Shown one piece after another: positions 1-8,731 of a stretch of DNA of 64,000 nucleotides. Position 1 is the stretch's first letter, and each line of letters opens with the position of its first letter. The notes under the pieces are model-generated. The model saw nothing but the letters and a program-made list of their open reading frames with translations, was not told where the DNA came from and ran no database searches. The DNA is from UBA10438 sp044238605 (GTDB lineage: Bacteria > Bacteroidota > Ignavibacteria > Kapaibacteriales > Kapaibacteriaceae): assembly GCA_044238605.1 (NCBI GenBank), contig JBIICY010000001.1:1-64000 (forward strand), read 5' to 3'. The position numbers were made by a program, and so were the translations under genes.

Positions 1-61
1 GCGCAACTGCCGCTGCTCTGAACTCGTCGTCATAGCGACGACCCCTGTTGTCATTTCCCAT
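1..61 (-). CDS. IS3-family transposase OrfA, N-terminal fragment (runs off the window)
   Basis: Reading leftward from an ATG at 61, the first 20 codons give MGNDNRGRRYDDEFRAAAVA, which resembles the N-terminus of IS3/IS911-type OrfA (HTH_Tnp_1, usually '..RRRYsdEFKaeAV'). A strong GGAGG ribosome-binding site lies 5 bases upstream, unlike most genes here. Only the N-terminal helix-turn-helix start is present; the rest lies beyond base 1. The family call rests on 20 residues plus the terminal sequence at 127. Confidence 0.7.
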   Translation of the reverse strand, partial: MGNDNRGRRYDDEFRAAAVA

Positions 62-127
62 CGTTTCCTCCAATCCAAATATGTGATTAGAGATCGACTT
101 ACTGTCAACTAAATGGGGGGAAGATCA
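1..127 (-). mobile_element. Terminus of an IS3-family insertion sequence
   Basis: Read on the minus strand, the sequence from 127 begins TGATCTTCCCCCCATTTAG, matching the style of IS3-group ends (TGA, then a C-run, then a TTTAGTTGACA-like motif). It runs through a non-coding leader into the transposase start at 61. The outer end lies only 21 bases past the flippase stop codon at 149, so the element appears to have inserted just downstream of that gene without disrupting it. The other end and the target duplication are outside the window. Confidence 0.6.
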
Positions 128-148
128 AACCTAGCTTAATGAGACAAC

Positions 149-1591
149 TTAATTCGTCTCCGCAGAAGGTTGAATTACTGACTTTAGATCTACTGCATCA
201 GTAGGTTTCAAAAGTTGCAACTTCATCGATAAAAATAAAAAAGCAATTAGGGAACATATATTTACAGTTACACGCATGTAGGTACCAATATGCAGCAGTG
301 GCACTAAAACTGCAATAGAGAGTGCAATAGTCGAGCATAATACAATAGGCAGCCAAGCGTATGGTATGTAGTATAGTCTTTGACTTATCGAGATCATTAC
401 TATGGTCAATAGTAGCGAACTTGTCATCGTTGCAACAGCGGCACCAGTAATACCTAGAACAGGAATTAGCACATAATTCAGGGCCAAATTTAAAGTGGCA
501 GAGCCAAGATTCGTCCATATTAGGATACTTGATTTCTGCGATATACCTATACCAGGTGCGAAGATATCCATGTTTGCCAGTATTATAGCGGGCATCAAGA
601 ATACCAAAGTATTAGATGCCTGATAAAAAGATTGCGAAGTAAACAAAACAATCAAATCAGTTGCAAATAGCGAGGCGACCAGATATAAAAACAGCACTAC
701 GAATAAATATGTGCGCAGGATTATCGCAATCTTCGCGGGTGTTTCGCGATCCCTGAGATTACTATACACTAGAGGCAAAAATGCGCTTCTGACACCAGCG
801 ACAACAATACTAATTACACTTGACAGTCGATATCCAACTCCATAGACACCAACATCAGCCAATGACAGTAAATCATTTATCATTATACGGTCTATGTATA
901 TACTACCCCAAAAAGCAATGCCAGCCAACATCAGGGGGAAAGAAAACACCAGCATTTTCTTGAGAAATGAAATATCAAATCCTGCCAGCAAATTTGAGCG
1001 AAGCCACCATAAACCAACGAACACGGGGATAGTGTTTGCGATAGTCATACCAGCCAACAACCCATCAATACCCAAACCATATTCGTTCATCAGATAAAGC
1101 GTCACACATGCCGATACAACGGTCATCAAGGTCATTAAAAAAGAATATTTAGCACTCTGTAGCTCTGCACGAAGTGCATTGAGCACAAAGAAAAACACAC
1201 CGTTAAACCACAGATAAGCCACTAGGGTATGATACGTTGCGCCCAAGTCCACACGCTGGAAAATTAGAAACGAGAAGTAGGTCGGGAATGCCTCTAATGA
1301 AATTAAGAACAGCGAATACACTGAAATGGTGAACCAAAAAGCAGTGGAAACAGTTACTCGTTTGCGTATCGGATCATTCTCGGAAGGGACAAAACGTGCA
1401 ATGGCCTGATTAATCTCAAGAGCTAAAACTAAGTTGGCTATGCTTGCGAATGCCAACAGCATATCAAGAAGCCCATAATCTTCTGGAGATAGAATCCTTG
1501 TATATATAGGAACCAGAATAAGTGATACGATGCTGCTAAAAGCAGTTGGAACCGCATAAACGAGACTATCTTTAATGAACTTTTTAAGCAT
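149..1591 (-). CDS. Oligosaccharide flippase family protein (Wzx-like)
   Basis: A 480-residue, very hydrophobic protein with about 12-14 predicted membrane spans, beginning MLKKFIKDSLVYAVPTAFSS and containing the family-typical 'PIYTRILSPEDYGLLDML' segment near residues 28-45. Wzx/MATE-like proteins of the MVF superfamily move undecaprenyl-linked oligosaccharides across the inner membrane for O-antigen or exopolysaccharide assembly. Length is normal and the C-terminus intact despite an IS end 22 bp downstream. The gene is visibly more AT-rich than the rest of the window, as is common for Wzx genes and suggestive of transfer. It is divergent from the WbpI-like gene. The exact glycan cannot be told from the flippase. 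Confidence 0.9.
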   Translation of the reverse strand: MLKKFIKDSLVYAVPTAFSSIVSLILVPIYTRILSPEDYGLLDMLLAFASIANLVLALEINQAIARFVPSENDPIRKRVTVSTAFWFTISVYSLFLISLEAFPTYFSFLIFQRVDLGATYHTLVAYLWFNGVFFFVLNALRAELQSAKYSFLMTLMTVVSACVTLYLMNEYGLGIDGLLAGMTIANTIPVFVGLWWLRSNLLAGFDISFLKKMLVFSFPLMLAGIAFWGSIYIDRIMINDLLSLADVGVYGVGYRLSSVISIVVAGVRSAFLPLVYSNLRDRETPAKIAIILRTYLFVVLFLYLVASLFATDLIVLFTSQSFYQASNTLVFLMPAIILANMDIFAPGIGISQKSSILIWTNLGSATLNLALNYVLIPVLGITGAAVATMTSSLLLTIVMISISQRLYYIPYAWLPIVLCSTIALSIAVLVPLLHIGTYMRVTVNICSLIAFLFLSMKLQLLKPTDAVDLKSVIQPSAETN

Positions 1592-1623
1592 TTAGCTTGA
1601 TTGCCGCATTGTACCACAACCCA

Positions 1624-1860
1624 TTATTTCTGCACATTAAACCGCCAAGGCGCCTTTTTTGAGCCTGCTTCTTTATTCCCAGTTACCACTCTCGAAAATA
1701 CGCGGACTTTTCTTAAATGGACTAGCGCAAACAACTGGCTTATTGTTAAGCATCCCGTCTGATCTATGTACTCTGAGCGATCTGCTATTTTACTCAGCAG
1801 TAGGCAGTTGATATCAGACATAGAAATGCGACGAAAAATCCTGCCAGTTTCTGTTGACAT
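1624..1860 (-). CDS. Hypothetical short ORF upstream of the flippase
   Basis: Open frame of 78 codons from an ATG at 1860 (MSTETGRIFRRISMSDIN...), ending 32 bases before the flippase start and on the same strand. I recognise no domain, signal peptide or membrane segment, and see no ribosome-binding site. It sits in AT-rich DNA and may be a remnant of a larger polysaccharide gene or simply a chance frame. Confidence 0.2.
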   Translation of the reverse strand: MSTETGRIFRRISMSDINCLLLSKIADRSEYIDQTGCLTISQLFALVHLRKVRVFSRVVTGNKEAGSKKAPWRFNVQK

Positions 1861-2186
1861 ACAAGTGTTATTGGTCAAATAAGAGGGTCAAGTTAGAGAT
1901 GAACCACCGATGATTGTTTTTTACAGAAACACCCACAAACGTCGGAGATCCGGCATCTCATAGCTACTCTGTCATACAGCGAAAGTCCAATATATAGCAC
2001 GAGATTTATAGGTGCATAGAAATGAAGAGAGATTGCGACCTAACTAGAGAGTTTCTGTTTAGAAGTGTTCCTTTAGCTATGATTTGCACAGCCCACAGAT
2101 AGCAAGCCACTTAGTTTATAGACTTACATTTGCTTACGGTAAATTGTTACTCTAAGAGTTTCGGCCATAGTTAAGTGGAAATCCAG
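1861..2186. other. AT-rich intergenic DNA between divergent polysaccharide genes
   Basis: No supported gene, RNA or repeat family found. It presumably contains the promoters for the flippase side and for the WbpI-like gene, but no clear TAnnTTTG box close to either start could be assigned. Confidence 0.4.
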
Positions 2187-3236
2187 ATGCTGATTATGAC
2201 AGTTGTGGGTGCCCGTCCGCAATTCATTAAGGCCGCAGTTGTATCGAGGGCACTACGAGAACTACATCCCGACAAACGCGAAGTAATCATCCATACTGGA
2301 CAGCACTATGATGCAAACATGAGTGATGTATTCTTCGATGAGCTTGAGATTCCAAAGCCTGCATACCATCTCGGTATTGGCGGCGGAACCCATGGGCAAA
2401 ACACTGGACGCATGTTAGAGGGAATTGAACAGATCTTGCTTGCCGAGCGTCCCGATTGGGTTTTGGTGTACGGTGATACCGATTCGACACTTGCAGGTGC
2501 GCTTGCGGCAGCGAAGCTGCATATTCCTGTCGCGCACGTCGAGGCAGGTTTGCGTTCCTATAACCGCCGTATGCCTGAAGAGATCAATCGTGTGCTAACT
2601 GACCACGTTGCCTCTTTACTGCTTACACCAACAGCTACTGCAACACGAAACCTACATTCTGAAGGCATACCTGTTGAGCGGGTAGTTGAAGTAGGTGATG
2701 TTATGTACGATGCAGCCTTGTTCTATAAGGATAAAGCAAAGCAACCTGCTGGGGTTACCGACGACAGCCCGTTTGTATTGGCTACAATTCATCGTGCAGA
2801 AAATACAGACGACACTTCTCGGTTACGCGCTATCGTGCAGGCTTTGAATGAGATTGCACAGGAAACTTGCGTTGTTCTTCCTCTTCATCCGCGCACCCGT
2901 AGCCGCGCTACAGCAATGGGCCTTGACCTTGGGTCGATCACTGTTCTCGACCCTGTTGGATACCTTGAGATGATTTGGCTACTTGAGCACTGCCGCATCG
3001 TCGTGACCGATAGCGGCGGACTACAAAAAGAGGCATTTTTCTTTGGTAAGCCCTGCGTTATCACGCGTGATGAGACCGAGTGGGTTGAGCTTGTTACTAC
3101 TAATTGGAACGTGATTGCTGGAGCAGATAATGTTGGGAACATTACCCAACATATCCGAAGCATCAAGGCCCCATATACTCGTCAGAGCATCTATGGTGAT
3201 GGAACAGCCGGCAAAAGGGTTGCATCACTCCTATAA
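2187..3236 (+). CDS. wbpI: UDP-2,3-diacetamido-glucuronate 2-epimerase-like (WbpI type; WecB fold)
   Basis: Non-hydrolysing UDP-sugar 2-epimerase of about 349 residues, with GARPQFIKAA (8-17), HTGQHYDANMSDVFF (36-50), GDTDS (96-100), HVEAGLRS (117-124), MPEEINR (129-135) and a C-terminal DSGGLQKEAFFFGKP segment. The 'YDANMSDVFFDEL' and 'GGTHGQ' signatures and the length fit WbpI/WlbD, which makes UDP-ManNAc3NAcA, better than classical WecB. The WbpE- and WbpD-like genes beside it support this. A GTG at 2175 would extend it, but the ATG at 2187 gives the family N-terminus. Its stop overlaps the end of the convergent aminotransferase gene by 6 bp. Plain UDP-GlcNAc 2-epimerase remains possible. 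Confidence 0.85.
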   Translation: MLIMTVVGARPQFIKAAVVSRALRELHPDKREVIIHTGQHYDANMSDVFFDELEIPKPAYHLGIGGGTHGQNTGRMLEGIEQILLAERPDWVLVYGDTDSTLAGALAAAKLHIPVAHVEAGLRSYNRRMPEEINRVLTDHVASLLLTPTATATRNLHSEGIPVERVVEVGDVMYDAALFYKDKAKQPAGVTDDSPFVLATIHRAENTDDTSRLRAIVQALNEIAQETCVVLPLHPRTRSRATAMGLDLGSITVLDPVGYLEMIWLLEHCRIVVTDSGGLQKEAFFFGKPCVITRDETEWVELVTTNWNVIAGADNVGNITQHIRSIKAPYTRQSIYGDGTAGKRVASLL

Positions 3237-4322
3237 GGCAGAGACCTGACGAGTAACATTCAACTGATCAGCCTCGCTGAGATACGGCCCCATCGGCAAG
3301 CTCATTACTCGCTTTGCAGCTTCGCTTGCAAGTGGTGTACAGTCTGGACAACAATGGTGCTGGTATGCAGGTTGTTCGTTGAGGGGCACAGGATAGTGCA
3401 CAGCTGTTGGAATGCCGTTGTCTTGCAAGTGTTTTTGAAGCTGCTCACGTTGCGCCGAGAAGATCGTGTACTGTGCGAAGACGCTCGTGCGGTCTGAACG
3501 CTGATGCACACGCTCAATGCCAGCCGAATCGCAGAGGGTGTTATAGCGCGCACCGATCTCTAACCGTTTTTCGATCTCCCATTCTAACTGGTCCATTTTT
3601 GCAAGGACGATAGCGCATTGCAGCGTATCCATACGTCCGCCCACACCAATGCGGGTGTGCACGTAGCGCTGACTCTGACCATGTACACGGATCTCACGGC
3701 ATGCCTGCGCAATAGCGTCGTCATTTGTGAAGATTGCTCCCCCATCACCGTAGCAGCCTAGTGGCTTGCTTGGAAAAAAGCTCGTGCAGCCAATCGTCGA
3801 AAGATTGCAGCTTTTCTTGCCCTTGTACTCGGCACCAAAACTCTGCGCCGCATCTTCGATAACCGGGATGTTGCCATGACGGGCGGCGATTGCGTTGATC
3901 TCGTCCATGTCGGCAGGCTGACCATACAAGCTCACGGGCATAATAGCCTTGGTGCGACTCGTGATCTTTGCTTCGATCTTCGATGCATCGATGTTGCATG
4001 TGTCGGGTTCGATGTCCACAAAGACTGGCTTCGCACCCAACAGGACGATGGTCTCCGCCGTGGCGACAAACGTAAAAGGCGTTGTAATGATCTCGTCACC
4101 GGGTTCGATCCCCAGCGCCATGAGGCTGATGAGCAGTGCCTCTGTTCCGCTCGCAACCGTTATGCAGTGCTTCGAGCCGGTGTAGTCTTGGAGACGTTCC
4201 TCAAGCTCGCGTACCTCGGGCCCCATGATGTACTGACCGTGTTCAAGAACACGATTTATACGCTCTTGAATGTTTGGTTGTAATGCGCGATACTGAGATT
4301 TAAGGTCGATAAACGGAATCAT
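3231..4322 (-). CDS. wbpE: DegT/DnrJ/EryC1/StrS-family sugar aminotransferase (WbpE-like)
   Basis: A 363-residue PLP-dependent fold-type I sugar aminotransferase. Visible motifs are ASGTEAL (57-63), the PLP-contacting Asp in IEDAAQSFGA (about 157) and the Schiff-base lysine in FFPSKPLGCYGDGGA (about K186). WbpE transfers an amino group from glutamate to C3 of UDP-3-keto-GlcNAcA. The gene downstream of the acetyltransferase overlaps it by 4 bp (ATGA), so the two are translationally coupled. The neighbouring WbpD- and WbpI-like genes make this substrate likely. The dehydrogenase WbpA and oxidase WbpB are not in the window. Confidence 0.88.
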   Translation of the reverse strand: MIPFIDLKSQYRALQPNIQERINRVLEHGQYIMGPEVRELEERLQDYTGSKHCITVASGTEALLISLMALGIEPGDEIITTPFTFVATAETIVLLGAKPVFVDIEPDTCNIDASKIEAKITSRTKAIMPVSLYGQPADMDEINAIAARHGNIPVIEDAAQSFGAEYKGKKSCNLSTIGCTSFFPSKPLGCYGDGGAIFTNDDAIAQACREIRVHGQSQRYVHTRIGVGGRMDTLQCAIVLAKMDQLEWEIEKRLEIGARYNTLCDSAGIERVHQRSDRTSVFAQYTIFSAQREQLQKHLQDNGIPTAVHYPVPLNEQPAYQHHCCPDCTPLASEAAKRVMSLPMGPYLSEADQLNVTRQVSAL

Positions 4323-4909
4323 ACTGCATCAATTCGCTGAAGTTGCCGATCTGTTAAACGATAAATGTGTCCAGTATGCGGACATATGTACTCACCCTCG
4401 CCTTGGACCGGCAGAGGGATTTGCTCCCCGTACTCACTCATCCACCCGATCTGACGCGCAGGGACGCCAACCATTAAGGCATATGGTATCACGTCAGCGT
4501 TCACAACGGCACCAGCACCAATAAAGGCAAACTCCCCTATCGTTATTCCGCATACAATGGTGCAGTTTGCCCCGAGTGTAGCACCACGCTTCACAAACGT
4601 ATCGCGATACTCACTCTTGCGCTCGATAAGAGCCCGCGGATTGTAGACATTCGTAAAGACCATGCTCGGACCGCAGAACACACCGTCTTCGAGGTAGACG
4701 TTGTCGTAGATCGAAACGTTGTTCTGCACCTTGCACTTGTCTCCGATTGAGACCTTGTTTCCCACGAACACGTTTTGTCCAAGGGATACGCCCTTGCCAA
4801 TGTGGGCACCACCGCACACATGGGCCCAGTGCCATATGCGGCTGCCTTCGCCGATGACTGCCCCTTCGTCTACAATGGCTGTAGAGTGTATTGTAACTGT
4901 GTTATTCAT
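4319..4909 (-). CDS. wbpD: UDP-3-amino-GlcNAcA N-acetyltransferase-like (WbpD type, left-handed beta-helix)
   Basis: A 196-residue hexapeptide-repeat acyltransferase. Repeats such as IHSTAIVDEGAVIGEGSRIW, IGKGVSLGQNVFVG and VQNNVSIYDNVYLEDGVFCG run from about residue 7 to 150. It contains the family-typical 'CGPSMVFTNVYNPRA' and 'VPARQIGWMSEYG' segments of WbpD/WlbB acetyltransferases. These use acetyl-CoA to acetylate the 3-amino group made by WbpE. It is in one operon with the WbpE-like gene (4-bp overlap) and 9 bp after the GT4 gene. The C-terminal tail 'YICPHTGHIYRL' resembles the short extension seen in several WbpD homologues. Confidence 0.87.
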   Translation of the reverse strand: MNNTVTIHSTAIVDEGAVIGEGSRIWHWAHVCGGAHIGKGVSLGQNVFVGNKVSIGDKCKVQNNVSIYDNVYLEDGVFCGPSMVFTNVYNPRALIERKSEYRDTFVKRGATLGANCTIVCGITIGEFAFIGAGAVVNADVIPYALMVGVPARQIGWMSEYGEQIPLPVQGEGEYICPHTGHIYRLTDRQLQRIDAV

Positions 4910-4918
4910 AGTGGCAAA

Positions 4919-6052
4919 TTAATCATCAGAGTCAATGGATACATGAACAATGAGGAATCGTTCTGCTACGATCTTCCAATCATAACGTTCATAAAACTCC
5001 CTGCCCGTAGCCGCACTAGTGCTGTCAGTCATTGAGAATGAGCGTTGTAGCTCCTGAGCTAGATTCTTCCAATTCTGTAGCGAAACGATATGTACTTGGC
5101 TAGAGCTGCTTAATGCTAACTCTTGGTGCCCCATAATATCACTCAAGATTACTGGCAACCCACACGCCATGGCCTCGAGGACAACGTTGGGCATGCCTTC
5201 GTACAGTGAGTAGTTGATGAGGCAGTGAGCAGACTGATATTGTGATAGGAGTCCTTGTTTGTCCTGCCATGGCAGGAATTCTACTTGATGCTCAATGCCG
5301 CACTGCTGAACTTGGCGCACCAAATCAGACTTTAAGGGGCCGTCTCCGACAAGGCGTAGGTGGACGTCACGGCCTGCAAACGCGTCTGCGAAGGCGTCGA
5401 TAACTACCTTGAGATTCTTTTGTGGCTGGAAGCGGCCCACGAACAAAAAGGTAAAGGGTCCGTCGGGACGTTTTGTGGGCGGACGAAAAAACTCTGTGTC
5501 TACGCCGTTTGGGATTACCTGCACAGGGAATGGATCTGCTCGTTCAGATGCTGCTGCAAGCCCCCTGGAATTGGCTACTATGGCATGTGCATTTCGAAGG
5601 ATCCTGCGCCGTACTGGCGTGAGCAGCTTGTGGACGTTGTCCATGCCTGGTTCCATGCCAGGTACGTCTCCGCCGCGCAGTGCTACGATGTATGGGATGT
5701 TGTAGGTGTTCTTGAGCCTCGGACCCAACAGGCCGCATGGAATGCTAAAGAACAAGATTGCTTTGTCAGGCTTATGCTGCTTGATTATACGGTCCAGACT
5801 GCGCCAAGCATGCCAGACAAAACTGAGCATTTCTCGTGGATTGGATGATGACACCTTAGCACGTGCAGATGCGAGTCTGTGCACATGAACACCACCATCC
5901 TCAACGCTGTATCCCACCGTATCACCAATCCCTGCCGTGAGCACAACTGCGGTGTGACCGAGCTCTACCATGGCTTTGGCGATATGACGTGTTGCATTGG
6001 CTGCGCCAGCGCCAATTGGAGGGTACTCGTAGTTGATGAGGAGGATGATCAT
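4919..6052 (-). CDS. Glycosyltransferase family 4 (GT-B)
   Basis: A 377-residue retaining GT-B glycosyltransferase. The N-terminal Rossmann domain begins MIILLINYEYPPIGAGAAN with the donor-loop glycine motif. The C-terminal domain holds VIPNGVDTEFFRP, FLFVGRFQPQKNL and the E-x7-E motif in YEGMPNVVLEAMACG (about residue 290). It probably adds one sugar of the surface glycan on the cytoplasmic face. It overlaps the methyltransferase gene by 4 bp and lies 9 bp before the WbpD-like gene, so it belongs to the same leftward operon. The sugar specificity is unknown. Confidence 0.9.
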   Translation of the reverse strand: MIILLINYEYPPIGAGAANATRHIAKAMVELGHTAVVLTAGIGDTVGYSVEDGGVHVHRLASARAKVSSSNPREMLSFVWHAWRSLDRIIKQHKPDKAILFFSIPCGLLGPRLKNTYNIPYIVALRGGDVPGMEPGMDNVHKLLTPVRRRILRNAHAIVANSRGLAAASERADPFPVQVIPNGVDTEFFRPPTKRPDGPFTFLFVGRFQPQKNLKVVIDAFADAFAGRDVHLRLVGDGPLKSDLVRQVQQCGIEHQVEFLPWQDKQGLLSQYQSAHCLINYSLYEGMPNVVLEAMACGLPVILSDIMGHQELALSSSSQVHIVSLQNWKNLAQELQRSFSMTDSTSAATGREFYERYDWKIVAERFLIVHVSIDSDD

Positions 6053-6852
6053 ACTCTCCTGCGAAACACAAACTCATTGCAGCCCGTTGGTACTTCTGCA
6101 GGAATAACCTTAACTAGCTCAAAGCCTAAGGCACTCATACGGCGATTCGTTTCGGGAATCGACTCATATTCATAGGGGTAACCGCCTACCCAGTCTTTGA
6201 CGTTATACATAAAGTCCATTCCTCGTTGCTGCCGCATAGGATTCTTTCCCGTGACGATGAACTTGGCAAGCCAGATTACTGGGTAGAGTATACCGATAAA
6301 GATACGCTGAAGCCACTCCGGAGATTTGCAATACAGCCATTTGATCAATAGCCACGCGCTACTTGTCCAGTGACGATTGTAGAGTGCTAACACAAAAAGC
6401 CCGTCCTTGGCAACTAATGAAGCTGCATGTTCGATAGCCTTCGTCATGTTACCCGTATGGTGCAATACGCCCCATGAATGCACAACATCGTATGTGCCAT
6501 CAGGTGTCTTCGTTGCCAATTCATCAACAACGGTACGATCTAGAATTGAACCAACAAAGCACGGAATGTTACGATCAGATAGTGCCGAGAAGAACCGCTG
6601 TTGATTTGCACCTAGTACTTCTTTGCAGGTGTGATTGATGTCACATCCAACAGTATTCGCACCGCGTTCGGTGGCTAATAGTAAGCTCAGGCCTTGGCCG
6701 AAGCCTATGTCCAGAAATGACACTCCCTTCAGATCTGCATCCAAGAGCTCTGCAAATGCGTGCCGCGCCTGTTCCACCTTTCTATCTGAAAGTGCATGAA
6801 TTGAGAACTCCTTCCAATTCTTGCCGAAATCAAACTGCATGGTGATCTCCAT
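6049..6852 (-). CDS. Class I SAM-dependent methyltransferase
   Basis: A 267-residue protein with the SAM-binding motif I FLDIGFGQGLSLLLA (about 45-60), acidic motif II VGCDIN, and VVHSWGVLHHTG, the post-motif typical of Methyltransf_11/23 sugar or small-molecule methyltransferases. A hydrophobic stretch near residues 175-200 (WLLIKWLYCKSPEWLQRIFIGILYPVIW) may be a membrane-proximal helix. Overlaps with genes on both sides (4 bp with GT4, 23 bp with asnB) place it in the polysaccharide operon, where it probably methylates a glycan or lipid-linked intermediate. The start at 6852 or the Met at 6840 are both possible. Confidence 0.87.
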   Translation of the reverse strand: MEITMQFDFGKNWKEFSIHALSDRKVEQARHAFAELLDADLKGVSFLDIGFGQGLSLLLATERGANTVGCDINHTCKEVLGANQQRFFSALSDRNIPCFVGSILDRTVVDELATKTPDGTYDVVHSWGVLHHTGNMTKAIEHAASLVAKDGLFVLALYNRHWTSSAWLLIKWLYCKSPEWLQRIFIGILYPVIWLAKFIVTGKNPMRQQRGMDFMYNVKDWVGGYPYEYESIPETNRRMSALGFELVKVIPAEVPTGCNEFVFRRRV

Positions 6853-8710
6853 GTGAGTTAACTGTATTCCCCATCACCAGCATGTTCCACAAGAATGCAC
6901 GGTTGTCTGCGGTAAGGGTTGTGTGCTGATCGAGCTGACGCTGCACAAACGCGGTGTTGAGGCCTGTAGCTGCTTGTGCTGCTGGGTCTACCGTGAGCTT
7001 GCCGCTACTCATCCACTTCCCTATCGGCACGCCAAAGCCTTTCTTTGGACGGTACAAGATTTCGTGCGGGAGATAGGGCTCCAGGGCTTTCTTGAGGATG
7101 TACTTGCTCTGACCCTTTGCATAGCGGTAGCTGGCTGGTATGCGGCGGACGTGGTTTACAAGGTTGATATCGAGAAACGGTGCGCGCACTTCCAATGAGT
7201 TCATCATGCTGGCACGGTCTACCTTTACAAGGATGTCGTCCTGCAAATAGAGCTTTACATAGAATTCCGTTGCACGGTCCAAGTAATTATCCGAGGTGCA
7301 CCCCTCCCATGCGGCAATGGCTTCGGAATAGAGTTCGTCGAGATACACAGGTTCGTTAAAGAGGTCTTCGATGTCGGAAGGGGCTAGTGGACCCATCCAA
7401 ACGGCGTTCCATAACGATGGTTGGTAGCCGAGTCCGCGCAGCGTGCGCTTGATCTTGAAATCGAGCGACATGTTCTTGTGGGATACGGGCAGCTTGTTCA
7501 CGAGCGACGTTACTAGGTTGTGAACGGCACGTGGCATAACGCGGGAGTACATTCGTGCCGGACCAAGCGCCCGGAATGGATCGTAACCGCAGAAGAGTTC
7601 GTCGGCTCCATCGCCACCGAGTGCCACGGTTACATGCTTGCGCGTTTCTCTGCACAACAGATATGTTGGCACGATGGAAGAATCGCCCATGGGCTCGTCC
7701 AGCTTGCCAAGGATGGTTGGCAGAAGCTCGAGAGCTGTATCAAGGTCGAGAACCTTCCGCGTATGGTTGGTGCCAAAGCGCTCGGCTATGAGGGTTGAGT
7801 AGGCCGACTCATCGAAACTGGCTTCGGTGAAGCCAATAGAGAAGGTGTTGATCTTGCTGCCATCAATAAGCGTTGCAGCAAGCGCAACAAGTGCAGATGA
7901 ATCGATGCCGCCGCTGAGGAAGAACCCCAAGGGTACATCGGCAATCATCCTGCGCTTGATGGCGGCGGTGAGTAGCTCGATGATCTGCTCGCCCCATTCC
8001 TGTTCAGGATTGGCTGGCAGTGTTTCGTACGGGTCTATCGCAAACGTCCACCATGTATGCACGCTATGCTCAAGCGAGGCACAGTCTACGTACATGTAGT
8101 GTCCGCCCGGCAGCTTGTACACGTGCTCGTACAAGCTATGCGGCGCAGGAATGTAGCCGTAGGCAAAGTACTTTTTGAGCGACTCCCTCGACTGTGCACA
8201 GGTGATGTTCTGGTGCTGCGTAATCGACGTAAGCTCGCTAGCAAAGGCAAAGGTGCCGCGCTGACGTGTATAGAAGATGGGCTTTTTGCCAAATCTGTCA
8301 CGAGCGATAAAAGCTTTGTTGGTCTTGGTATCGTAGATGCAGAATGCGAACATGCCATTTAGGCGTGGCAGCATCTCTGCGCCCCAGACCTTGTATGCCT
8401 CGAGCAGGGTTTCTGTGTCGGAATCTGCGGTGGTAAAGACTGCCCCGCGCGGAGCAATCTCTGCACGCAGCTCGCGGTGATTGTAGATCTCGCCGTTGAA
8501 GGTGATAACATACCTGCCAGAGTGGTCGTGCATTGGTTGCACGCCGCCTGCGATGTCTAGGATGGAGAGTCTGCGGTGACCAAGGTAGATGCCGGCATCG
8601 GCATTGGTGTAGAAGCCATCTGCGTCCGGACCCCTGTGCGCGATGACGTCCGTCATGCGCTTGAGGGTTTCGGAATCTCCCTGACCAAAAAAACCTGCTA
8701 TGCCGCACAT
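6830..8710 (-). CDS. asnB: Asparagine synthase-type glutamine amidotransferase (AsnB family)
   Basis: A 626-residue protein with an N-terminal class II glutaminase domain (nucleophile Cys2 in MCGIAGFFG, then HRGPD, HRRLSI, FNGEIYN) and a C-terminal ATP-pyrophosphatase domain with the PP-loop SGGIDSSALVA near residue 265 and GGDGADELFCGY. It converts glutamine and ATP to amidated product. In polysaccharide clusters such proteins (WbpS-like) are thought to amidate uronic acids rather than aspartate. The neighbouring WbpI/E/D-like genes for a uronic acid sugar make that attractive here, but substrate is inference. Exopolysaccharide-linked AsnB homologues have similar length. Confidence 0.9.
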   Translation of the reverse strand: MCGIAGFFGQGDSETLKRMTDVIAHRGPDADGFYTNADAGIYLGHRRLSILDIAGGVQPMHDHSGRYVITFNGEIYNHRELRAEIAPRGAVFTTADSDTETLLEAYKVWGAEMLPRLNGMFAFCIYDTKTNKAFIARDRFGKKPIFYTRQRGTFAFASELTSITQHQNITCAQSRESLKKYFAYGYIPAPHSLYEHVYKLPGGHYMYVDCASLEHSVHTWWTFAIDPYETLPANPEQEWGEQIIELLTAAIKRRMIADVPLGFFLSGGIDSSALVALAATLIDGSKINTFSIGFTEASFDESAYSTLIAERFGTNHTRKVLDLDTALELLPTILGKLDEPMGDSSIVPTYLLCRETRKHVTVALGGDGADELFCGYDPFRALGPARMYSRVMPRAVHNLVTSLVNKLPVSHKNMSLDFKIKRTLRGLGYQPSLWNAVWMGPLAPSDIEDLFNEPVYLDELYSEAIAAWEGCTSDNYLDRATEFYVKLYLQDDILVKVDRASMMNSLEVRAPFLDINLVNHVRRIPASYRYAKGQSKYILKKALEPYLPHEILYRPKKGFGVPIGKWMSSGKLTVDPAAQAATGLNTAFVQRQLDQHTTLTADNRAFLWNMLVMGNTVNSHGDHHAV

Positions 8711-8731
8711 ACGTTGATGATCTCCGTGCGG

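Noticed and set aside
3407..4283. Several plus-strand ORFs opposite the DegT aminotransferase
   Set aside because: They lack any family motif and mirror the codon pattern of the real minus-strand gene.
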